From Oscillospiraceae bacterium (GTDB lineage Bacteria > Bacillota > Clostridia > Oscillospirales > Ruminococcaceae), in contig JAHZHS010000130.1 of assembly GCA_019420135.1 (NCBI GenBank), forward strand, positions 1 through 5,934: DNA of 5,934 nucleotides. The letters are read 5' to 3'. This document shows, piece after piece, positions 1 through 5,589 of this stretch. The notes beneath the pieces were generated by a model. That model made no database searches and had not been told where the DNA came from. It saw only the letters and a program-made list of their open reading frames with translations. Position 1 is the first letter of the stretch. Each line of letters opens with the position of its first letter. The translations under genes were made by a program, and so were the position numbers.

Positions 1-1
1 G

Positions 2-319
2 GAAAAAACGATGGTTTCGGAATTGCTGGAGCAGGGCAAGGTCCCCGATCAGCTTTTGGGACGGGGGGGCCTGGGGCTTCTGATGGCACGGGAATATGCT
101 CTCACTATGGGATGGAGTGCCCATGTGGAGGAGGGAGACGGACTGAGCATCCGGTTTGATTTGCCGGAATTTGATGCCCGCACCGCCATTCGGCCAGCCT
201 TGTGGGATGCCACAGCGGAGGGACGCAGCCGCAGGGCCATGCTGGCGGACCGTCTCAAGCGGGAACTGGATGGGGTTTTTGGCCCGGGTTCCCAGCAATC
301 CCAGTCTGAAGAAGATTGA
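2..319 (+). CDS. C-terminal part of a histidine-kinase-type ATPase protein (5' end outside window)
   Basis: The frame is open from the first full codon (position 2) to a TGA at 317-319, giving 105 visible residues. Around residues 20-32 it reads LLGRGGLGLLMAREYA, which resembles the G2 box of the HATPase_c fold (GxGLGL followed by a helix). A stretch ending in GDGLSIRFDLP follows, which fits the last beta strand of sensor histidine kinase ATP-binding domains. The H box, N box and G1 box would lie upstream and cannot be seen, so the sensor input and even the exact class (two-component kinase or anti-sigma-factor-like kinase) are unknown. About 50 residues follow the domain; they are charged, with an acidic end (QSQSEED). 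An ATG at 11 follows a GGAAAA stretch, but starting there would leave only half an ATPase domain, so I treat the gene as truncated by the window. It is separated from pyrH by 444 bases and is probably a different transcription unit. Confidence 0.6.
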   Translation, partial: EKTMVSELLEQGKVPDQLLGRGGLGLLMAREYALTMGWSAHVEEGDGLSIRFDLPEFDARTAIRPALWDATAEGRSRRAMLADRLKRELDGVFGPGSQQSQSEED

Positions 320-525
320 CTCGACCGGCCGGTTTCTGTCGGAAAACCAGGTTTGACCTGCAAAGAGGCTGCGGCCGTGCAATCAGGCCTCGCAGCCGCT
401 GCTTCGTAAGGGCATGACAATGCTTCTCTGCACTTGCCCCTGGTGCTGCGCTGCCTGATGTATGGCACCCGCATTTCCCGCCTTGTGTTTTTGGACGTCC
501 CGCTCAAACAGAATTCTTGATATAC

Positions 526-600
526 TGCCGTCGGCCACATGCCGCGGCCCGGCATCCCTTTTATGGTGTTGCCGCAGCCGCCCTCCCGACGGCATTTTTT
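526..600 (+). terminator. Terminator-like structure: 9-bp closing stem, inner hairpin, T6
   Basis: TGCCGTCGG (526-534) is the exact reverse complement of CCGACGGCA (586-594), and the second arm is followed at once by six Ts (595-600). Between the arms sits a perfect 6-bp hairpin, ATGCCG/CGGCAT (539-544 with 550-555, loop of 5). A competing shorter stem, TGCCG/CGGCA (570-574 with 590-594), would give a simpler terminator with the same T tract. The T run marks the + strand as the direction. It could end read-through from the kinase gene about 270 bases upstream, or be the 3' end of a small structured RNA in this spacer. The 51-base interior is long for a standard intrinsic terminator, hence the moderate confidence. 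Confidence 0.5.
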
Positions 601-693
601 GTGCTTGTTTTGAAAGAAAAGCCATCCCTTTGTATCGGACAGATGGGTTGTGCCGGGGAAAAGGCAGGCGCCCGAGGACTTTTTTGTTTGCTT

Positions 694-739
694 TTGTTTA
701 CTTTAAGGACAAACTATTGTAAAATATCTCTGATATGAT
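694..739 (+). promoter_or_regulatory. Promoter-like region for the pyrH operon
   Basis: Two sigma-A-type options are visible. Option one is TTTACT (697-702), a 17-base spacer, then TAAAAT (720-725), matching the -35 and -10 consensus at 4/6 and 5/6. Option two is an extended -10, TGATATGAT (731-739: TGN plus TATGAT), with no good -35 at 17 bases. They predict transcription starts near 732 and 746, giving a short leader before pyrH. The sequence just upstream is T-rich. This is the only AT-rich, promoter-like stretch before the pyrH-ispG cluster, so it is the likely main promoter, but the assignment is by inspection only. Confidence 0.4.
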
Positions 740-765
740 TCGTACGAGAACAAATTAACAGAAAT

Positions 766-770
766 GGTGG
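766..770 (+). promoter_or_regulatory. Ribosome binding site that decides the pyrH start
   Basis: GGTGG lies 8 bases before the ATG at 779. The alternative ATG at 764 has only a weak GAGAA (746-750) placed 13 bases upstream. The downstream start also gives the family-typical opening, MAVVYKRVLLKVSGEAL. The longer form would add only MVVLD. Confidence 0.4.
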
Positions 771-778
771 TATTGGAC

Positions 779-1486
779 ATGGCAGTCGTATACAAGCGTG
801 TTCTGCTCAAAGTCAGCGGCGAGGCCCTTGCCGGAGAAAAAGGCGCCGGTTTTGATGAAAATGTGATCGCATCGATCTGCTCCGGCATTGCCAAGGCGTA
901 TCATGCCGGTACGCAGATCGGTATCGTCGTGGGCGGCGGCAACTTCTGGCGCGGCCGTTCCAGCGGCAAAATGGACCGTATGGACGCCGACAAGATCGGC
1001 ATGCTTGCCACGGTGATGAATGCCCTGGCCCTCAAGGATGCCCTGCGTCAGGCCGGAGTGCCCGCCGTGGTCATGACCAGCGCGGTCATGCCTCAGGTGG
1101 CCGAGACCTTCACCAGTGATAAGGCCATTGCCGCGCTGGAGTCGGGCAAGGTGGTCGGCTTTGGCGGCGGCACCGGCAATCCCATCTTCTCCACCGACAC
1201 GGCATCCGCCCTGCGGGCCCTGGAGATCAGCGCAGACATCATGCTCAAGGCAACGATGGTGGACGGCGTCTATGATAAGGATCCTCATCGCTATCCCGAT
1301 GCAGTGCGCTATGACACGCTGACCTTCACCCGCGTTCTGGACGAACGCCTGGCCGTTATGGATTCCACGGCGGCGACTCTCTGCCGTGATAACGGCCTTC
1401 CCATTCTGGTGTTTGACCTGGCCGACCCCGAAAACATCGCCCGTGCGGTGGCAGGGGAGACGGTGGGCACACTGGTCAAGGAATGA
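779..1486 (+). CDS. pyrH: UMP kinase (uridylate kinase)
   Basis: PyrH phosphorylates UMP to UDP with ATP in the cytoplasm, a step in making UTP and CTP. Bacterial UMP kinases are hexamers of the amino-acid-kinase fold, usually activated by GTP and inhibited by UTP. Numbered from the ATG at 779 (235 residues, normal length), the hallmarks are KVSGEAL at 11-17, the glycine-rich GGGNFWRG at 52-59, DKIGMLATVMNALAL at 71-85, GGGTGNPIFSTDTAS at 129-143, MLKATMVDGVYDKDP at 155-169 and MDSTAA at 194-199. All are intact. A start at 764 would give 240 residues; I prefer 779 for its ribosome binding site and its fit to the family. It is the first gene of the cluster, 73 bases before frr. rpsB and tsf, which often precede pyrH, are not here. 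Confidence 0.97.
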   Translation: MAVVYKRVLLKVSGEALAGEKGAGFDENVIASICSGIAKAYHAGTQIGIVVGGGNFWRGRSSGKMDRMDADKIGMLATVMNALALKDALRQAGVPAVVMTSAVMPQVAETFTSDKAIAALESGKVVGFGGGTGNPIFSTDTASALRALEISADIMLKATMVDGVYDKDPHRYPDAVRYDTLTFTRVLDERLAVMDSTAATLCRDNGLPILVFDLADPENIARAVAGETVGTLVKE

Positions 1487-1505
1487 CCCCCGACAATGGA
1501 ACCCT

Positions 1506-1525
1506 AGGCGCTGCAACGCCTGCAG
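1506..1525 (+). other. Small inverted repeats between pyrH and frr
   Basis: AGGCG (1506-1510) pairs with CGCCT (1517-1521) around a 6-base loop. The alternative CTGCA (1511-1515) with TGCAG (1521-1525) uses overlapping bases, so only one can form at a time. No T tract follows, so this is not an intrinsic terminator. It may do no more than shape the intergenic mRNA ahead of the strong frr ribosome binding site. Confidence 0.35.
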
Positions 1526-1559
1526 ATAATTGAAGTAACATAAGGTAAGGAGTAACGCT

Positions 1560-2114
1560 ATGAGCAGCACCACGAAGATTTACGAAGAGAAAATGAACAA
1601 CTGTGTCGCCCATCTGACCCGCGAGCTGGGCACCATCCGCGCCGGCCGGGCCAACCCCGGTGTTCTGGTCAAGGTGGCGGTGGACTATTACGGCACCCCC
1701 ACGCCGGTCAACCAGATCGCGGCGGTGGCGGTGGCCGAGGCCCGCATCCTGACCATCACCCCCTGGGACGGCAAGATGGTCAAGGCCATCTCCAAGGCCA
1801 TCCAGACCAGCGACATCGGCATCAATCCCATTGACGACGGCCACACCATCCGCCTGGTGTTCCCGGCTCCCACCGAGGAGCGCCGCAAGCAGCTGGCCAA
1901 GGACGTGCAGAAGCTGGGCGAGGAAGCCAAGATCGCCGTCCGCAATGTCCGCCGCGATGCCATGGATAAGTTCAAGGCCATGAAGAAGTCCGGTGAACTG
2001 ACCGAGGACGATCAGAAGAATCTGGAAGAAGAAACCCAGAAGATGACCGACAAGTTTGTCAAGAAGATTGACTCCATCTGCGAGGACAAAAATAAGGAGA
2101 TCATGGAAGTCTGA
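1560..2114 (+). CDS. frr: Ribosome recycling factor
   Basis: RRF works with EF-G in the cytoplasm to split the post-termination ribosome from mRNA. The product is 184 residues, the usual size. It is built as expected: an N-terminal helix (about 1-28) plus a long C-terminal part (about 103-184) form the three-helix bundle, with a small beta domain inserted at about 29-102. Diagnostic stretches are IRAGRANPGVL (26-36), VDYYGTPTPVNQIA (41-54), NPIDDGHTIRLVFPAPTEERR (89-109) and VRNVRRDA (127-134), which holds the arginine that matches Arg132 of the E. coli protein. AAGGAG at 1547-1552 sits 7 bases before the ATG, a strong site. Codons end almost only in G or C (AAG, GCC, ATC), as in highly expressed genes. 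The next gene, cdsA, is 258 bases away; uppS, normally next, is missing. Confidence 0.98.
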   Translation: MSSTTKIYEEKMNNCVAHLTRELGTIRAGRANPGVLVKVAVDYYGTPTPVNQIAAVAVAEARILTITPWDGKMVKAISKAIQTSDIGINPIDDGHTIRLVFPAPTEERRKQLAKDVQKLGEEAKIAVRNVRRDAMDKFKAMKKSGELTEDDQKNLEEETQKMTDKFVKKIDSICEDKNKEIMEV

Positions 2115-2372
2115 TCTCTCGGGCTTTCTGACGCCGGTCCGCTGCGCATCCTGAACGGGAAAGAGGAACTGTCATCGGGCATTGCCGTCTGCCTTCTCTG
2201 AGGTGGCTGCAAACGATGCCCGGCCCTGCCATGCCGCATCGGCAGGGAAAAGTCTTCCCCGGAGGGGGTGTGCTTGCGGCCGGCGGTTGCCATATCTGGC
2301 AAGAACGCGCTGCAGAGCGCATAAGGTATCTGTGAGGGTGGCCTGAGCTGCCCGCGAAAGGAATTCCTGCTT
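2115..2372 (+). other. Structured frr-cdsA spacer in the usual place of uppS
   Basis: This 258-base gap inside an otherwise tight cluster contains no UppS motif in the frames I read. On the + strand these elements can be drawn: a long stem CGGGCAT/ATGCCCG (2176-2182 with 2216-2222), extended by G-U pairs, enclosing CCTT/GAGG (2192-2195 with 2200-2203); CCCTGCC/GGCAGGG (2224-2230 with 2241-2247), which almost abuts it; CCCC/GGGG (2257-2260 with 2264-2267); TTGCCA/TGGCAA (2287-2292 with 2297-2302, 4-base loop); and GCGCT/AGCGC (2307-2311 with 2316-2320, 4-base loop). None is followed by a T tract, so I do not call a terminator. I see no good promoter, so cdsA is probably transcribed from upstream. 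It could be an RNA leader acting on cdsA, an RNA-processing site, or scar sequence left after loss of a gene. I match it to no known riboswitch. Confidence 0.5.
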
Positions 2373-3236
2373 ATGAAAACCCGTATCCTCACCGCAGCGG
2401 TGGGACTCGTTGTGCTGGCAATCGTGCTGATGTTTTTCAATACGATCCTGTTTGATCTGGTGCTGGCGGTGGTCTGCCTGATCGGCATCCATGAAGTCTT
2501 TGCGGCCATGGGGTTTGGCAAAAAGCAGTGGTATCTGTATGTTTTGGCCATTCCCTACACCTTGCTGATCATGCTTTCCTCCAGTGACCCTGTGCGGGCG
2601 TTGGTTCTGCCTGCCAGCTTTGTGCTGCTGCTGATTGTCAACTGCTGCCTGATTGCACACACCAAGACATTGGATTTCGGCAAACTCAGCGGTTATTTGT
2701 ATTTCAGCGCTGTCATTGTCATGTGCTTCTACTCGCTGATCCATCTCAAGCGCCGCCTGCCCATTGAGAATTACGGCTATGACGCCGTCTATTTCATTCT
2801 CCTCACCCTCTGCTTTGCCTGGGGCGGAGACAGTGCCGCCTATTTTGCGGGGCGTTTCTTCGGCAAGCATAAGATGGCGCCGGTGGTCAGCCCCCACAAG
2901 ACGGTGGAAGGCGCTGTAGGCGGCGTGCTCGGCAGTGTAGTGCTGGGGCTGCTTGCTACCTGGATTTACAGCAGTATCTCGGGACGCTTTGTCTTTCTCA
3001 CGGTGGAGGTCACCTTGCGGCACTATCTGCTCGTTGCCCTGCTGGGCATGGTGGCATCGGTGCTGGGGATTCTGGGGGATTTGTTTGCGTCGGCGGTCAA
3101 GCGTCAGGTTGGCATCAAGGATTACGGAACCATTTTCCCGGGCCACGGCGGGATTCTGGATCGGTTTGACAGCGTCATGTTCGTGGCGCCCTTTGTGGCG
3201 ATCGCTGTGCGGTATTTCTTCTATTTTGTGCGCTGA
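2373..3236 (+). CDS. cdsA: Phosphatidate cytidylyltransferase (CDP-diacylglycerol synthase)
   Basis: CdsA joins CTP and phosphatidic acid to give CDP-diacylglycerol and pyrophosphate, the branch point of phospholipid synthesis in the inner membrane. The protein has 287 residues, the usual size, and most of it is hydrophobic membrane segments (for example about 5-45, 52-95, 105-125, 136-150, 181-200, 215-240 and 267-286). The C-terminal family signature is complete: S240, K243-R244, K249-D250, then FPGHGG at 255-260 and DRFD at 263-266. The other conserved block, GDSAAYFAGRFFGK with SPHKTVEG, lies at 152-180. AAAGGA at 2357-2362 is 10 bases before the ATG. Its codons use more TTT and TTG than frr, as is common for membrane proteins. 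The dxr start follows 33 bases after the stop, so co-transcription is likely. Confidence 0.97.
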   Translation: MKTRILTAAVGLVVLAIVLMFFNTILFDLVLAVVCLIGIHEVFAAMGFGKKQWYLYVLAIPYTLLIMLSSSDPVRALVLPASFVLLLIVNCCLIAHTKTLDFGKLSGYLYFSAVIVMCFYSLIHLKRRLPIENYGYDAVYFILLTLCFAWGGDSAAYFAGRFFGKHKMAPVVSPHKTVEGAVGGVLGSVVLGLLATWIYSSISGRFVFLTVEVTLRHYLLVALLGMVASVLGILGDLFASAVKRQVGIKDYGTIFPGHGGILDRFDSVMFVAPFVAIAVRYFFYFVR

Positions 3237-3254
3237 CGGTCCGGCGCAGGAAAG

Positions 3255-3260
3255 GTGAGG
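3255..3260 (+). promoter_or_regulatory. Ribosome binding site that decides the dxr start
   Basis: GTGAGG lies 9 bases before the ATG at 3270. The first G-T-G of this site could itself be read as an in-frame start five codons earlier, but a GTG there would have only AAAG or GCAGGAAAG very close upstream. Treating it as a Shine-Dalgarno sequence is the simpler reading. Confidence 0.5.
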
Positions 3261-3269
3261 GATTGCATC

Positions 3270-4433
3270 ATGCAACAAAACCCGACAAAAACCATTACGC
3301 TGCTGGGGTCCACCGGTTCCATCGGCACCCAGAGCCTGGATGTGGCCCGGATGCACGGCTACCGTGTGTTCGGCCTGGCGGCCAATTCCCGGGTGGAGAT
3401 CCTCGCCCGCCAGATTGAAGAATTCCACCCCTCTTATGTTGCGGTCGTGGATCCCCAGGCGTATGACCGCCTGGACGCCATGCTGGCCGGGCAGCCCGAT
3501 GCGCCCCGCCTCCTGAAAGGCCCCGAAGGACTGCGCCAGCTGGCCGCCATGGACGGCCCCGACGTGGTACTCAACGCGGTGGTCGGCATTGCGGGACTGG
3601 CAGCGTCTCTGACTGCGGTGGAGAGCGGCCATGATCTGGCCCTTGCCAACAAGGAAAGCCTTGTCACCGGTGGGCACCTTGTCACCGACGCAGTGCGCCG
3701 TGCCGGGGTCAAACTCCTGCCGGTGGACAGTGAGCATTCCGCCATCTTCCAGTGCCTGCAGGATGCCAACTCGGCCAAGCGGCTGGAAAAGATCCTGCTC
3801 ACCGCATCGGGCGGTCCCTTCTACGGCATGACCACCGAGCAGCTGCGGGGCAAGACCAAGGCCGATGCCCTCAAGCACCCCAACTGGAACATGGGCGCCA
3901 AGATCACCATTGATTCCGCCACCCTGATGAACAAGGGCCTCGAACTCATTGAGGCGGTCTGGCTGTTCGGCCTGCCGGAGGACAAGATCCAGATTGTGGT
4001 CCAGCGGGAAAGCGTCATCCATTCGGCGGTGCAGTTTGCCGATCACTCGGTCATTGCCCAGATGGGCGTGCCCGATATGCGCATTCCCATCCAGTATGCG
4101 CTGACCTGGCCCGACCGTCTGCCCAGCCCGGTGCCGGAACTGGACTTTGCCTCCATGACCAGGCTGACCTTCGGCACGGCGGATGAGGAGACCTTCCGCT
4201 GCCTGGCGGCCTGCAAAAAGGCAATCCGCAAGGGCGGCCTGGGTCCCTGTGCGGCCAACGGCGCCAACGAGGAGGCTGTGCGGCTCTTCCTCGAGGACAA
4301 GATCGGTTTTCTGGATATCGGCCGTCTGGTGGAGGGCGTTGTCGACAGCGACAGCTTCGGCGGCGACTATACGCTGGACGATGTGTACGAATGCGATAAA
4401 ATGGCCCGCAGCTATGTGCGGAGCCATCTCTGA
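3270..4433 (+). CDS. dxr: 1-deoxy-D-xylulose 5-phosphate reductoisomerase
   Basis: Dxr (IspC) converts DXP to 2-C-methyl-D-erythritol 4-phosphate with NADPH and a divalent metal, the first committed step of the MEP isoprenoid pathway, in the cytoplasm. From the ATG at 3270 it has 387 residues, normal for the family. Visible motifs are the NADPH-binding GSTGSIG (13-19), LANKESLVTGG (125-135), the metal-binding VDSEHSA (152-158, with D153 and E155), TASGGPF (178-184), the flexible-loop HPNWNMG (203-209), and MNKGLELIEA (220-229). In the last, N221, K222 and E225 match the substrate and third metal ligands of the E. coli enzyme. GANEEAVRLFL near 331-341 opens the C-terminal helical domain. All key residues are present. 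A GTG start at 3255 would add five residues (MRDCI). Next is rseP, 48 bases downstream. Confidence 0.97.
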   Translation: MQQNPTKTITLLGSTGSIGTQSLDVARMHGYRVFGLAANSRVEILARQIEEFHPSYVAVVDPQAYDRLDAMLAGQPDAPRLLKGPEGLRQLAAMDGPDVVLNAVVGIAGLAASLTAVESGHDLALANKESLVTGGHLVTDAVRRAGVKLLPVDSEHSAIFQCLQDANSAKRLEKILLTASGGPFYGMTTEQLRGKTKADALKHPNWNMGAKITIDSATLMNKGLELIEAVWLFGLPEDKIQIVVQRESVIHSAVQFADHSVIAQMGVPDMRIPIQYALTWPDRLPSPVPELDFASMTRLTFGTADEETFRCLAACKKAIRKGGLGPCAANGANEEAVRLFLEDKIGFLDIGRLVEGVVDSDSFGGDYTLDDVYECDKMARSYVRSHL

Positions 4434-4481
4434 GATCAATTCTGCGCTGTTTGGGCAGCGCATGAAACCATGAGGTGCTGA

Positions 4482-5570
4482 ATGACGACGGTGCTTACCC
4501 TGGTCGTATCGATCCTGGTGTTTGGTGTTGTGGTACTTGTGCACGAGTGGGGCCATTTTATGGCGGCCCGACGCAGCGGCGTGCATGTGGATGAATTCTC
4601 CATCGGGTTTGGCCCGGCCATCTGGCAAAAGACCAAAAACGGCACGGTGTACAGTATCCGGATCATTCCGCTGGGCGGCTATAATGCCATGTCCGGATAT
4701 TCGGAGGATTCCGATGCGGAGGTGCAGACCCCCATCAAACGCCCCAAGGACGCGCCGCTTCTGCCGGCCACCGTGGACGGCAAGACCTACCCGGAAGCCA
4801 CGGCGGCCCAACGGTTTTTCATCATTGCCAGCGGGGCACTGATGAATTTTGTGCTGGGGTTCGTCCTGCTGGTGGCACTGATCTGCACCCAGGATGCCAT
4901 CACTAGCAAGATCATCTATGATTTTACCGACGGTGCCCTCTGTGCCCAGACCGGCCTTCAGGCCGAGGATGAGATCCTCTCGGTCAACGGCCACTATTGC
5001 TTTACCGCCAACGACATTATCTACGAGCTGCAGCGCGCCGAAAACTACACGGCAGACTTCACCGTCCTGCGGGATGGCAAGGTCGTGCATCTGGACGACG
5101 TGCAGTTCGGCACCACTACCGACGAGAACGGCAAGACTTCCATGGTGTTGGAATTCTCCGTCTACGGCATTGCCAAGACACCCAAGACGGTGGTGCGGGC
5201 AGCGTTCAATGATTTCATGTACTATGCGCGAGTGATCCTGCGCAGCTTTATCGACATGGCCATGGGCCGTGTCAGCCTGCACGATATGTCGGGGCCGGTG
5301 GGCATCGTCAGCGCCATCGGGGAAGCGGTGCAGTACGGCCTGGCCGATGTGCTCAGCCTGGCGGCGCTCATCACCGTCAACCTGGGCATCTTCAACCTGC
5401 TGCCCATTCCAGGACTGGACGGCTGCAAGCTGCTGTTCATTGCCATCGAGGGCATTACCGGCAGGGCGGTGCCGGAAAAGGTCCAGGCCGTCATCAACGG
5501 TGCGGGCATCCTGCTGCTGCTCCTGCTCATGCTGTTTGTTACCTTCCAGGATATCACCCGTATTTTCTGA
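4482..5570 (+). CDS. rseP: RIP zinc metalloprotease (site-2 protease, RseP/RasP family)
   Basis: Intramembrane zinc protease that cuts within membrane segments of anti-sigma factors and leftover signal peptides. It has 362 residues, shorter than the 450-residue two-PDZ E. coli RseP and consistent with a single-PDZ Firmicute form. In order: a first membrane helix at about 4-24 carries the zinc motif HEWGH (21-25) with catalytic E22; PLGGYNAMSG is at 63-72; a second helix is at about 112-135; one PDZ domain spans about 146-205 (LQAEDEILSVNG at 159-170); GPVGI is at 271-275; the third zinc-ligand region NLLPIPGLDG is at 305-314 with D313; a last Leu-rich helix is at about 341-355. Where most relatives have LDGG, this protein has LDGC. 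GAGG at 4472-4475 lies 6 bases before the ATG. The gene sits between two MEP pathway genes, a common arrangement; its substrate here is unknown. Confidence 0.95.
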   Translation: MTTVLTLVVSILVFGVVVLVHEWGHFMAARRSGVHVDEFSIGFGPAIWQKTKNGTVYSIRIIPLGGYNAMSGYSEDSDAEVQTPIKRPKDAPLLPATVDGKTYPEATAAQRFFIIASGALMNFVLGFVLLVALICTQDAITSKIIYDFTDGALCAQTGLQAEDEILSVNGHYCFTANDIIYELQRAENYTADFTVLRDGKVVHLDDVQFGTTTDENGKTSMVLEFSVYGIAKTPKTVVRAAFNDFMYYARVILRSFIDMAMGRVSLHDMSGPVGIVSAIGEAVQYGLADVLSLAALITVNLGIFNLLPIPGLDGCKLLFIAIEGITGRAVPEKVQAVINGAGILLLLLLMLFVTFQDITRIF

Positions 5571-5577
5571 CCGGTAA

Positions 5578-5583
5578 AAGGAG
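5578..5583 (+). promoter_or_regulatory. Ribosome binding site of ispG
   Basis: AAGGAG lies 6 bases before the ATG at 5590, inside the 19-base gap after the rseP stop codon. It fixes the start and implies that ispG is translated from the same message as rseP. Confidence 0.7.
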
Positions 5584-5589
5584 AAAACG

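Larger units (their letters stand above)
320..763. other. 444-base non-coding spacer with several stem-loops
   Basis: No convincing gene is present: the small frames here have no ribosome binding site, no recognisable motif and low-complexity Arg/Cys/Pro-rich translations. By eye the + strand can form these stem-loops: CAGGT/ACCTG (348-352 with 356-360), GGCTGCG/CGCAGCC (367-373 with 391-397), GGGCA/TGCCC (410-414 with 435-439), GGTGC/GCACC (442-446 with 465-469), and the T-tailed structure at 526-600 listed separately. A 10-base palindrome ACCGGCCGGT lies at 324-333, five bases after the kinase stop codon. The final 80 bases turn T/A-rich and carry promoter-like sequence for pyrH. Short hairpins are common by chance in GC-rich DNA, so only the density and the T-tailed stem deserve weight. 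I recognise no known RNA family: the 6S, SRP, RNase P and tmRNA signature motifs that I know are not there. Confidence 0.6.

Noticed and set aside
462..738. Small + strand frames in the spacer before pyrH (462-722, 517-738)
   Set aside because: No ribosome binding site and no recognisable motif. They run through the T-tailed stem and the promoter region, and two frames overlap the same bases.
320..763. Known RNA genes or riboswitches (6S, SRP, RNase P, tmRNA, tRNA, PyrR attenuator)
   Set aside because: I looked for their signature motifs on both strands and saw none. An Rfam scan would settle this.
764..778. Upstream ATG for pyrH
   Set aside because: It has only a weak, distant ribosome binding site, while GGTGG lies 8 bases before the ATG at 779. 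Not excluded; the difference is five residues.
755..1573. 272-codon minus-strand frame opposite pyrH
   Set aside because: It is antisense to a gene with all UMP kinase motifs, and its translation is His/Gly-rich and unrecognisable.
3255..3269. GTG start for dxr, five codons upstream
   Set aside because: The same bases form the GTGAGG ribosome binding site for the ATG at 3270, which gives the family-typical short lead into the GSTGSIG motif.
5511..5538. CTG/CTC-rich run near the end of rseP that looks like a microsatellite
   Set aside because: It encodes the Leu-rich last membrane helix and simply reflects the preferred Leu codons.
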